Assembly (NCBI RefSeq): GCF_001613045.1
Contig: NZ_BDBP01000052.1
Location: 1 to 64,000 of the forward strand
Direction: 5' to 3'
From: Nocardia lijiangensis NBRC 108240
GTDB taxonomy: Bacteria > Actinomycetota > Actinomycetes > Mycobacteriales > Mycobacteriaceae
DNA length: 64,000 bases
Shown here piece by piece: positions 33,558 through 42,700 of the stretch. Under the pieces are notes generated by a model. That model searched no databases, was not told the DNA's origin, and saw nothing but the letters and a program-made list of their open reading frames with translations. Each line of letters opens with the position of its first letter. Position 1 is the first letter of the stretch. Both the position numbers and the translations under genes were made by a program.

Positions 33558-35354
33558 ATGACGTCGAGCACCGACGCCGGTCCCAGCGATCAGCCGACAC
33601 CCCGGCAGGCGCGTCCCGAACGCCCGGCCACCGAGCGCCGCGTGCGACCGGACCGCCCGCGCCCCGAGGCGTCGGCGGCGCCGCGCGCCCGCACCGGCAA
33701 GCCCGTACGCCGCAAGTCGGAGGGCCAGTGGGCTCTCGGCTACCGGGAACCGCTCAACCCGAACGAGCAGAGCAAGAAGGACGACAACCCGCTCAACGTC
33801 CGCGCACGCATCGAGAACATCTACGCGCGGGGCGGGTTCGACAGCATCGACAAGGCCGATCTGCGCGGCCGATTCCGCTGGTGGGGTCTCTACACCCAGC
33901 GTGAGCAGGGCTACGACGGCACCTGGACCGGCGACGAGAACATCGACATTCTCGAAGCCAAGTACTTCATGATGCGGGTGCGCTGCGACGGCGGCGCGCT
34001 GAACGTCGCGCAGCTGCGCACGCTCGGCCAGATCTCCACCGAGTTCGGCCGCGACACCGCCGACCTGTCCGACCGCGAGAACGTCCAGTACCACTGGATC
34101 GAGATCGAGAACGTCCCGGAGATCTGGCGGCGGCTCGAGGAAGTCGGCTTGCAGACCACCGAGGCGTGCGGCGACTGCCCCCGCGTCGTGCTCGGCTCGC
34201 CGCTGGCCGGTGAATCGCTGGACGAGATCATCGACACCACCCCGGCGATCCAGGAAATCGTGCGCCGCTACATCGGCGACAAGAAGTACTCGAACCTGCC
34301 GCGCAAGTTCAAGACCGCGATCTCGGGCCAGCAGGACGTGGTGCATGAGATCAACGATGTCGCGTTCATCGGCGTGGAGCACCCCGAACACGGTCCCGGA
34401 CTGGATCTCTGGGTGGGCGGTGGCCTGTCCACCAACCCGATGCTCGCCCAGCGCGTCGGCGCCTGGGTCCCGCTGGACGAGGTGCCGGACGTGTGGGAGG
34501 CCGTTGTCTCCCTCTACCGCGACTACGGCTACCGCCGCCTGCGCACCAAGGCGCGGCTGAAGTTCCTGATCAAGGATTGGGGCATCGAGAAGTTCCGCGA
34601 GGTGCTCGAGGAGAAGTACCTGAAGCGCAAGCTGATCGACGGCCCCGCGCCGGAGCAGCCCGCCAAGCCGATCGATCACGTAGGTGTGCAGCGGCTGCGC
34701 AACGGCCTCAACGCCGTAGGCTTCTCTCCCATCGCCGGTCGCGTCTCGGGCACCATCCTCACCAAGGTGGCCGACGCGGTCGAGAAGATCGGCGCCGACC
34801 GGATCCGCTTCACCCCGTACCAGAAGCTGATCGTGCTCGACGTCGCCGACGACAAGGTCGAGCAGCTCATCGCCGAACTGGAACCGCTCGGCCTGCAGGC
34901 CCGCCCGTCCATCTGGCGGCGAAACCTGCTGGCGTGCAGCGGTATCGAGTTCTGCAAGCTCTCCTTCGTGGAGACCCGCAAGCGCTCCCAGGTGCTCGCA
35001 CCGGAGCTCGAGCAGCGGCTGGCCGACGTCAACGCCCACCTCGACGTGCCGATCACGGTGAACATCAACGGCTGCCCGAACTCCTGCGGCCGGTCCCAGA
35101 TCGCCGACATCGGCTTCAAGGGCCAGCTGGTCGACGACGGCGACGGGAATCAAGTCGAGGGCTACCAGGTTCATCTCGGTGGCAGCCTCGGACTCGACAG
35201 CGGCTTCGGCCGAAAGCTGCGCCAGCACAAGGTGACCAGCGCCGAGCTCGGCGACTACATCGAGCGCGTGGTGCGCAACTTCGTCAAGAACCGGAACGCG
35301 GACGAGCGGTTCGCCCAGTGGGCGGTCCGCGCCGACGAGGCCGACCTGCGATGA
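33558..35354 (+). CDS. sir: Ferredoxin-dependent sulfite reductase
   Basis: A 598-residue siroheme/4Fe-4S reductase matching M. tuberculosis Rv2391 (SirA, first named NirA), reducing sulfite to sulfide with six electrons from ferredoxin. Two half-repeats carry the nitrite/sulfite-reductase ferredoxin-like domains. Cluster cysteines are visible as CSGIEFC and NGCPNSCG, and ACGDCPR lies in the first half. The first 70 residues are a Pro/Arg-rich extension. ATG at 33558 follows AGGAGCG. It is the first structural gene of the sulfate assimilation operon behind the Cys leader ORF. Confidence 0.93.
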   Translation: MTSSTDAGPSDQPTPRQARPERPATERRVRPDRPRPEASAAPRARTGKPVRRKSEGQWALGYREPLNPNEQSKKDDNPLNVRARIENIYARGGFDSIDKADLRGRFRWWGLYTQREQGYDGTWTGDENIDILEAKYFMMRVRCDGGALNVAQLRTLGQISTEFGRDTADLSDRENVQYHWIEIENVPEIWRRLEEVGLQTTEACGDCPRVVLGSPLAGESLDEIIDTTPAIQEIVRRYIGDKKYSNLPRKFKTAISGQQDVVHEINDVAFIGVEHPEHGPGLDLWVGGGLSTNPMLAQRVGAWVPLDEVPDVWEAVVSLYRDYGYRRLRTKARLKFLIKDWGIEKFREVLEEKYLKRKLIDGPAPEQPAKPIDHVGVQRLRNGLNAVGFSPIAGRVSGTILTKVADAVEKIGADRIRFTPYQKLIVLDVADDKVEQLIAELEPLGLQARPSIWRRNLLACSGIEFCKLSFVETRKRSQVLAPELEQRLADVNAHLDVPITVNINGCPNSCGRSQIADIGFKGQLVDDGDGNQVEGYQVHLGGSLGLDSGFGRKLRQHKVTSAELGDYIERVVRNFVKNRNADERFAQWAVRADEADLR

Positions 35355-35392
35355 GCACGATCGTGCCTCGGCTGACGGGAGATCAACTGTGA
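35351..35392 (+). CDS. 13-codon bridging ORF between sulfite reductase and cysH
   Basis: ATG at 35351 overlaps the sulfite reductase stop (ATGA), and the frame (MSTIVPRLTGDQL) ends with a TGA that overlaps the GTG start of cysH. It bridges the 34-bp gap exactly, so ribosomes could pass from one gene to the next by termination-reinitiation. No peptide function is suggested, and it could be chance. Confidence 0.35.
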   Translation: MSTIVPRLTGDQL

Positions 35393-36144
35393 CAACGAAA
35401 CTCGCCGACAAGCTCGCCGAAGACGAGCTGCGGGCGATCGCCGAACGCGGAGCGGCCGAACTCGGCCCCGACGCCTCGGCGGCCGACCTGCTGCGCTGGA
35501 CCGAGGAGACCTTCGGCCGTGCTGTTTCGAGTGACCCGCAAGCGGTCACCAGCGGCGGCTATATCGTCGCCTCGAACATGCAGGACGGCGTGCTCGTCCA
35601 CCTCGCGGCGCAGGTCCGTTCCGGCGTCGACGTGCTGTTCCTTGACACGGGCTACCACTTCGCCGAGACCATCGGCACCCGCGACGCGGTCGAGGCCGTG
35701 TACGGGGTCAACGTGGTCAACGTCCGCCCGGAGCACACCGTCGCCGAACAGGACGAACTGCTCGGCAAGGATCTGTTCGCGCGTGACGCCGGCGAGTGCT
35801 GCCGCCTGCGCAAGGTGGTGCCGCTGAAGAAGTCGCTGTCGGGCTACAACGCCTGGGTCACCGGCATCCGCCGGGTGGAGGCCCCCACCCGCGCCAACGC
35901 GCCGCTGATCTCCTACGACGAGGCCTTCGGCCTGGTGAAGATCAATCCGATCGCACCGTGGTCCGACGACGAGATGCAGGCCTACATCGAACAGCACGGC
36001 ATCCTCGTCAATCCCCTGGTGGAGGAGGGATATCCGTCCATCGGCTGCGCTCCGTGCACACGGAAGCCGGAGCCGGGATCCGATCCGCGAAGCGGCCGCT
36101 GGGCCGGCCTCGCAAAGACCGAATGCGGGTTGCACCAATCATGA
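35389..36144 (+). CDS. cysH: Adenosine 5'-phosphosulfate (APS) reductase
   Basis: A 251-residue thioredoxin-dependent reductase converting APS to sulfite and AMP, matching Rv2392. The 4Fe-4S ligands that distinguish APS from PAPS reductases are present: Cys137-Cys138 (GECCRLRK) and Cys220-x2-Cys223 (GCAPC). The catalytic Cys246 sits in ECGLH. The GTG start at 35389 is joined to the preceding stop by the tiny bridging ORF; the stop overlaps cysD (ATGA). Confidence 0.95.
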   Translation: MTTKLADKLAEDELRAIAERGAAELGPDASAADLLRWTEETFGRAVSSDPQAVTSGGYIVASNMQDGVLVHLAAQVRSGVDVLFLDTGYHFAETIGTRDAVEAVYGVNVVNVRPEHTVAEQDELLGKDLFARDAGECCRLRKVVPLKKSLSGYNAWVTGIRRVEAPTRANAPLISYDEAFGLVKINPIAPWSDDEMQAYIEQHGILVNPLVEEGYPSIGCAPCTRKPEPGSDPRSGRWAGLAKTECGLHQS

Positions 36145-37070
36145 CCGAGATCATCAGTGAACGCTCTCTTGGCATCACCGACTTCGACACCCTCGCGGCG
36201 CTGGAGTCGGAGGCCATCCACATCTTCCGCGAGGTGGCGGGCGAGTTCGAGCGGCCGGTGATCCTGTTCTCCGGCGGCAAGGACTCCACCGTGCTGCTGC
36301 ACTTGGCGCTCAAGGCCTTCTGGCCCGCGCCGCTGCCCTTCGCGCTGCTGCACGTGGACACCGGCCACAACCTGCCCGAGGTGCTGGAGTTCCGCGACAA
36401 GGTGGTCGAGAAGTACGGGCTGCGCCTGCACGTCGCCAGCGTCGAGGACTACCTGGCCGACGGCAGGCTCACCGAGCGCGCGGACGGCATCCGCAACCCG
36501 CTGCAGACCGTGCCGCTGCTGGACGCCATCACCGAGAACCGCTTCGACGCGGTGTTCGGCGGCGGCCGACGCGACGAGGAGCGCTCCCGCGCCAAGGAGC
36601 GAATCTTCTCGCTGCGCAACGCCTTCGGCCAGTGGGACCCGAAGCGCCAGCGCCCCGAGCTGTGGAACCTGTACAACGGGCGGCACGCGCCGGGCGAGCA
36701 CGTGCGGGTGTTCCCGCTGAGCAACTGGACCGAGCTCGATATCTGGCGCTACATCGCCAGGGAGAACGTCGAACTCGCGACCATCTACTACGCGCACGAG
36801 CGTCCCGTGTACCAGCGCGACGGCATGTGGATGACGCCGGGCGTGTGGGGCGGCCCGCGCGAGGGCGAGGTGCTGGAGACCCGCTCGGTGCGGTACCGCA
36901 CCGTCGGCGACGGATCCACCACCGGCGCCATCATTTCCGACGCGAACGACAACGAGGCGATCCTCGCCGAGGTGGCCGCGTCCCGACTGACCGAACGCGG
37001 CGCGACCCGTGGTGACGACCGGGTTTCCGAAGCCGCGATGGAAGACCGCAAGCGAGAGGGTTATTTCTGA
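36141..37070 (+). CDS. cysD: Sulfate adenylyltransferase subunit 2
   Basis: A 309-residue PP-loop ATP sulfurylase subunit making APS from ATP and sulfate. The PP-loop SGGKDS occupies 44-49 (VILFSGGKDSTVLLHL). FGGGRRDEERSRAKERIFS and ELDIWRYI are CysD hallmarks. ATG at 36141 overlaps the cysH stop. Its partner CysN follows one base after the stop codon. Confidence 0.96.
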   Translation: MTEIISERSLGITDFDTLAALESEAIHIFREVAGEFERPVILFSGGKDSTVLLHLALKAFWPAPLPFALLHVDTGHNLPEVLEFRDKVVEKYGLRLHVASVEDYLADGRLTERADGIRNPLQTVPLLDAITENRFDAVFGGGRRDEERSRAKERIFSLRNAFGQWDPKRQRPELWNLYNGRHAPGEHVRVFPLSNWTELDIWRYIARENVELATIYYAHERPVYQRDGMWMTPGVWGGPREGEVLETRSVRYRTVGDGSTTGAIISDANDNEAILAEVAASRLTERGATRGDDRVSEAAMEDRKREGYF

Positions 37071-37071
37071 C

Positions 37072-38367
37072 ATGTCCGACCTATTGAGGCTGGCCACCGC
37101 CGGTTCTGTCGACGACGGTAAGTCCACCTTGGTCGGACGGCTGCTCTACGACACGAAATCCGTTCTGGCCGACCAGATCGACGCCGTCACCCGCGCGTCG
37201 GTGGACAAGGGTCTGGCCACCCCGGATCTCTCGCTGCTCGTGGACGGGCTGCGCGCGGAGCGGGAGCAGGGCATCACCATCGATGTCGCCTACCGCTACT
37301 TCGCCACGCCCCAGCGGTCTTTCGTGCTCGCGGACACCCCCGGGCACGTGCAGTACACCCGCAACACCGTTTCCGGCGCGTCCACCGCGCAGCTGGTGAT
37401 CCTGCTCGTCGACGCGCGCAAGGGCGTCATCGAGCAGACCCGCAGGCACGCCGCGGTGCTCGCGCTGCTCGGCGTGCCGAAGCTGGTGCTCGCGGTGAAC
37501 AAGATCGATCTGGTGGACGACCCCGCCACCGTGTTCGCCGAGATCTCCGCCGAATTCAACAAGCTCACCAGCACACTGGGCTGGTCGTCCGAGGACGTGC
37601 TGGAGATCCCCGTCTCGGCGCTGCACGGCGACAACATCGCCAGCCGCTCCGAGAACACGCCGTACTACAACGGTCCGTCGCTCATCGAGCACCTGGAGTC
37701 GGTGCCGGTCGACGCCGACAGCACCGGCGCGCACTCGCTGGGTCTGCGTTTCCCCGTGCAGTACGTGATTCGGCCGCGCACCGCCGAATACCCCGACTAC
37801 CGCGGCTACGCGGGCCAGATCGCGGCCGGTTCGGTGGCGCCAGGCGACGAGATCGTGGTGCTGCCTTCCGGCGTGCGCACGACCGTGGAGCGCATCGACA
37901 CCCCGGACGGTGAGCTCGCCGTCGCGCAGGCCGGGCGCAGCGTGACGCTGATCCTGGCCGACGAGGTCGACATCTCCCGCGGCGACATCATCGCCGCGGT
38001 GTCCGACGCGCCGGAACCGATCGACAGCTTCGACGCGACCGTCTGCTGGCTGGGCGACAAGCCGCTGCGCCCCGGCGCCCGGCTGCTGCTCAAGCACGGC
38101 ACCCGGACCACCCAGGCCATCGTCGGCGCGCTCATCGAGCGCTTCGACGAGCAGCGGCTTGCCGCGGATCCGAATCCGGAAGCGCTGGAGCTCAACGACA
38201 TCGGTCGCATCTCGGTGCGGGTCGCCGAGCCGATCGCGGCCGACGACTACCGGGCCAACCGGCACACCGGCAGCTTCCTGCTGATCGACCCCGCGGGCGG
38301 CAACACGCTCGGCGCGGGCCTGGTCGGCGATGTGCTGACCGCGGTCGAGGTCGGCACCGGAGCCTGA
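37072..38367 (+). CDS. cysN: Sulfate adenylyltransferase subunit 1 (GTPase)
   Basis: A 431-residue elongation-factor-like GTPase that drives APS synthesis with CysD. G1 is GSVDDGKST (11-19), G3 DTPGHVQYT and G4 NKIDLVD. EF-Tu-like domains 2 and 3 follow. It ends at TAVEVGTGA, so the APS kinase (CysC) domain present in mycobacterial CysNC is absent. That fits a pathway that reduces APS directly through CysH. Confidence 0.95.
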   Translation: MSDLLRLATAGSVDDGKSTLVGRLLYDTKSVLADQIDAVTRASVDKGLATPDLSLLVDGLRAEREQGITIDVAYRYFATPQRSFVLADTPGHVQYTRNTVSGASTAQLVILLVDARKGVIEQTRRHAAVLALLGVPKLVLAVNKIDLVDDPATVFAEISAEFNKLTSTLGWSSEDVLEIPVSALHGDNIASRSENTPYYNGPSLIEHLESVPVDADSTGAHSLGLRFPVQYVIRPRTAEYPDYRGYAGQIAAGSVAPGDEIVVLPSGVRTTVERIDTPDGELAVAQAGRSVTLILADEVDISRGDIIAAVSDAPEPIDSFDATVCWLGDKPLRPGARLLLKHGTRTTQAIVGALIERFDEQRLAADPNPEALELNDIGRISVRVAEPIAADDYRANRHTGSFLLIDPAGGNTLGAGLVGDVLTAVEVGTGA

Positions 38368-38368
38368 G

Positions 38369-39187
38369 ATGACCGACGTGTTCGCCGCGCGCGACATCGG
38401 CGCGCAGCCGGTGCCGCCGCGCGGCGACCGTCGGTCCACCGCGCCAGCGCTGATCGCGGTGGCGCACGGCAGCCGCGATCCGCGCTCGGCCGCCACCATG
38501 GCGGCGGTGGTCGCCGAGATCGCGGCCGCCCGACCGGATCTCGACGTTCACCTCGCCTTTCTCGATCTGAGCGCGCCTTCGGTCGAGCAAGTGGTGGACG
38601 CCGTCGTGGGACAGGGGCATACCCATGCGATCGTGGCTCCGCTGTTGCTGGGCAGCGCCTTTCACGCGCGGGTCGATCTGCCCGGTCTGCTGGACTCGTG
38701 CCGCGCCAGGCATCCGCGGTTGCGGCTCACGCAGGCCGATGTTCTGGGACCCGATCCGCGCCTGGTCGACGCGCTGCGGGACCGTGTGATGGAAGCTCTC
38801 GGGAATGTTGCGAACCCTCCGGCTGCACCCGACGCTCGGCTCGGTGTCGCGGTGGCCGCTGTCGGGTCTTCTTCGGCTACCGCCAACATCCGCAGCGCGG
38901 ACGTCGCCCGGCGCCTGTCCGCGATGACCGGCTGGCACACCGAGATCTGCTTCGCCACCACGGAACCCACTGTCCACGAGGCGGTTTCCCGCCTGCGCGC
39001 CCGCGGTGCCGAACGCGTCCTGCTCGCGCCGTGGTTCCTCGCCCCCGGCCTGCTCACCGACCGGCTGGCGGCCGCGGCCCCCGACCTGGCGCACGCCGGC
39101 GTCCTCGGCGCGCACCGAGCCATGACCGAGATCGTCTGGGATCGCTACGACGCCGCGTGCGCCGCGAGCCTCCCGCTGTGTGCCTGA
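38369..39187 (+). CDS. Sirohydrochlorin chelatase (CbiX/SirB family)
   Basis: A 272-residue two-lobe chelatase corresponding to Rv2393 (Che1). The N-lobe has the active-site His in LIAVAHGSRDPRSA and a second in GSAFHARVDLP; the C-lobe repeats the fold (LAPWFLAPGLLTDRL). It inserts Fe2+ into sirohydrochlorin to make the siroheme needed by the sulfite reductase at the head of this operon. The ATG starts two bases after the cysN stop. Confidence 0.88.
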   Translation: MTDVFAARDIGAQPVPPRGDRRSTAPALIAVAHGSRDPRSAATMAAVVAEIAAARPDLDVHLAFLDLSAPSVEQVVDAVVGQGHTHAIVAPLLLGSAFHARVDLPGLLDSCRARHPRLRLTQADVLGPDPRLVDALRDRVMEALGNVANPPAAPDARLGVAVAAVGSSSATANIRSADVARRLSAMTGWHTEICFATTEPTVHEAVSRLRARGAERVLLAPWFLAPGLLTDRLAAAAPDLAHAGVLGAHRAMTEIVWDRYDAACAASLPLCA

Positions 39188-39203
39188 GGGCGTCGCGCCA
39201 CGC

Positions 39204-39782
39204 TCAGCGGCCGCCGATGGTCTTCGCTCGCACCCCCTCCACGGTGCCGCCACCGTGCAGATCCTTGCCGCGCTGTTCGACATTCACCTCGGCGCCCTGA
39301 CCGATTTCGTCGGCGTCCACGCCCCGCAGTACGCCCGATACCGACTCGAATTCCTGCCGGATATCGAGACGCGTCCCCGTCGGGGGACGATCCTCGCCCG
39401 CGAAAGTCAGCCGCCTGCCATAGATCTCCTCGAGCAGCGCCCGCAGCTCGGACGCCGCGCGCTCGATGTCACTGGGATCCGATCCGATCTCCGCGGACTC
39501 CACGGCGTACGGCGCCAATTCCATGCCAAGCTCGGCCAATTGCGGATGCAGAGAATCCAGCGAACTTGCGTCGGCGACCAGCGTGGCGGGCCTGGCATCC
39601 AGCGGTGCGGAAGCGGGAACGGCCAGTTCGATAGGGGTATCGGCCTGGACGGCTGCCTGTTTGCGATCGCGTCGCGCCTTCAGAAGTTCCGAGGCCTGCC
39701 CGTAAAGGAATTTGACCGTTTCGGAAAAAGCCACCGCACCGAGCGCGGCGAGGGTAATCGGGTCCACCGTTATGACTCCCAT
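39204..39782 (-). CDS. Small companion protein of the STAND-like NTPase, unknown function
   Basis: 192 residues. The N-terminus is a hydrophobic/amphipathic helix (ITLAALGAVAFSETVKFLYGQ), then a basic segment (LKARRDRK), an Ala/Pro/Ser linker, an acidic helical middle (IERAASELRALLEEIYG) and a C-terminal DADEIGQGAEVNVEQRG segment. No enzyme motif. Its ATG overlaps the last 13 bp of the NTPase gene and has no ribosome site, so translation is probably coupled to the NTPase. Short proteins with a similar start occur beside other actinobacterial NTPase/TPR genes (recollection, not searched). It could be a membrane-associated effector or adaptor. Confidence 0.65.
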   Translation of the reverse strand: MGVITVDPITLAALGAVAFSETVKFLYGQASELLKARRDRKQAAVQADTPIELAVPASAPLDARPATLVADASSLDSLHPQLAELGMELAPYAVESAEIGSDPSDIERAASELRALLEEIYGRRLTFAGEDRPPTGTRLDIRQEFESVSGVLRGVDADEIGQGAEVNVEQRGKDLHGGGTVEGVRAKTIGGR

Positions 39783-42700
39783 TCTATTCGATATTCGCGC
39801 ACAAGTTTTGTCAGCGGGTCCGCCAGTTTCGATCGACCATTCTTCGGAGAAGTCCCTATTTTCGTGACGACGTCCTGCATTCGCTCTGGGTCACAGCCCG
39901 CAATTCCTTCCACGTAGCCGCGCCACAACGTGTTCGCCAGCACGACGAGCCTGTCCACGTGGTCACCATCGTCGACGGGTGTCATCTCGAGCGCCTTTTC
40001 CGCCAGCGACACAGCTCGCTCCAGGTCGGCCCGCACGCCGTCACCGCCGCGGAGGGCACGCTGGGTCAGCGATTCCGCGAGCAATGCGTGGGCGGCGGCC
40101 AGCCGAGCCGGATCCAGGTCGGGCCGATCGGCGATCTGCTGGTGAACCTCGATCAACCGTTCCAGATCACCCGGCTGTTCACCGCGCCGCAGCCGCAACG
40201 ACAAGATGTTGGCCATGCTCGTCAGACCGCCCGTGTAGCGCTCGTCGTCGACCGGAGCCAGCGCTACGCATCGTTCGGCCGCGAGCAACGCACGCTCCAG
40301 ATCGACCAAAGCGCCATAACCGGCGTGCCGAGGGACTCGATCGAACAGACAGTCCGCAAGCGACTCGTTCGCGGACGCCGCTCTCGCCGGGCTCAGATCG
40401 GGCCGGTCCGCGATCTGCTGCTGTACGTCGATCAGTTGGTCCAGCTCCGCCGGGTCCTCCGTCCGCCGCACCCGCCACCACAGGCTGTCGGCGACGCTCA
40501 TCAAGCGCCCGGCGTATCGCTCGTCATCGGAGGCAGTCAGCTGCACCGACAGTCGTGCCGCCGCCAAGGCACGATCCAGATCGTCGGTGACCTCTTCCGT
40601 CCGTCGAGCCCGCTCGACCAGCCAATCGGCGAGCATTTCGTTGGCCGCCGCAGACGACGCCTGAGTCAGATCGGGCCGGTCGACGACCTGCTGCTGAATC
40701 TCGATGAACCGATCCAGCTCCTCGGGCACCTCGTCCTCGCCACGCATGCGCAGTGCCAGGCAGTTCGCCAGGGTCATCAGCCGTGCTGTATAGCGCTCGT
40801 TGTCCGCCGAGGTGAGCTCGACCGACTGCTGCGCCGCGGCCAACGCCCGCTCCAGATCCGCCTCCGCACCCTCACCACCGCGACGAGCCCGATCCATCAA
40901 CCATTCAGCGAGCACCTTGCAGGCGTTCGCTCGCACCGCCGGATCCAAGTGCGGTGAATCCACGACCTGCTGCTGCACCTCGATCGATCGATCCAAGTCT
41001 CCAGGCTGCTCACCGACGCGCACCCGCAACCACAAGCAGTTCGCCAACGTCATCAACCGATCCGGATGCTCCTCGTCATCGACGGAAGTCAGCTCGATCG
41101 ACCACTGCACCGCCGCCAAGGCTCGCTCCAGATCCGCCTCCGCACCCTCGCTACCGCGACGAGCCCGATCCATCAACCAGTCGGCAAGCACCTTGCAGGC
41201 GTTCGCTCGCACCGCCGGATCCAAGTGCGGTGAATCCACGACCTGCTGCTGCACCTCGATCGATCGATCCAAGTCTCCAGGCTGCTCACCGACGCGCACC
41301 CGCAACCACAAGCAGTTCGCCAACGTCATCAACCGATCCGGATGCTCCTCGTCATCGACGGAAGTCAGCTCGATCGACCACTGCACCGCCGCCAGGGCCC
41401 GCTCCAGATCCGCCTCCGCACCCTCACCCGCACCACCACGAACTACGCGCTCGTTCAGAGAATCGGCGAGCAAGCGATTCGCAGACGACGCGCCAGCCGG
41501 GTCCAGATCCGGGTGGTCCACGATCTGCTGCTGGACTTCGACCAATCGATCCAGATCTCCCGGCTGCTCATCGTCACCCTGCACCTGCAACCACAGGCTG
41601 TTCGCCCAACCTCGCAGCCTGTCCAGGTAGCGCTCATCATCGATCGGAGTCAACGACACCGCACGCGCACGGTCGGCAAGCACGGTGTCACCGCCGCGAC
41701 GAGCCCGCTCGTCCACGCAGTCGGCGAGAAGCCGCTTCGCGGACGCCAGGCCTGCGGCGTCCAGATCGTGCCGGTCCACGACCTGCTGCTGGGCTTCGAT
41801 CAATCGATCCAAATCGCCTGGCTGCTCACCGGCACCGCCTACCCGCGCCGCCAGACTGTCGGCGACGCTCATCAAGCGCCCGGTGTATCGCGCGTCGTCG
41901 GAGTCCGTCAGATCTACCGCCAGTTGCGCCGCCGACAACGCCCGATCCGGATCATCGGTTGTCTCTTCCGTATGTCGGGCCCGCGCGATCAAACAATCCG
42001 CGAGCAACTCGTTGGCCGCCGCCGACGATGCCGGAGACAGATCGTGCCGGTCCACGATCTGCTGCTGAACCTCGATCAGCCGATCCAGCTCGTCCGGCTG
42101 CTCTTCTTCGGCACCCCGCAAGCGCAACATCAGGGCGTTCGCCAGACTCATCAGGCGACCTGTGTATCGCTCGTCGTCACTCGACGTCAGCTCCACGCAG
42201 TGCCGAGCCGCCGCCAGCGCGCGCTCGATGTCGGCTTCCGCGCCTTCGCCCCCACGATGAGCTCGATCGAGCGATGCGTCGGCAAGCACTTTGCTCGCCG
42301 CCGCCACCCCGGCCGGGTCCAGATCGGGGCGTGCCACGAGCCGCTGTTGCAGTTCGATCAACCGATCCAGATCCCCCGGCTGCTCACCGGCAGTGCCGAT
42401 GCGAAACCACAGACTGGTCGTCAGACTCCGCAATCGGCTGGAGTACCGCTCGTCCTCGACGGGCGTGGATTCGACCGCCTGCTCTGCCGACCGCACTGCG
42501 GATTCGAGCAACCGCGGGTCGGTGATCGCGTAGGAATCGGCGATCAGCTCCTCGGACAGCATTTGCCTGGATTCCGGTTCCCATCCGGTCGGCTCCCACC
42601 CGGACAGCAACTTGATTGCCTGGTTCCGCGAGGTCTCGAGCACAACTTGCCGATACGACGGAGTGTTCACCTCCATCCACAAACTGGCCGCGGAATTACC

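Noticed and set aside
33519..35549. Minus-strand open frame of 676 codons opposite the sulfite reductase gene
   Set aside because: Antisense to a gene with unmistakable siroheme and 4Fe-4S motifs.
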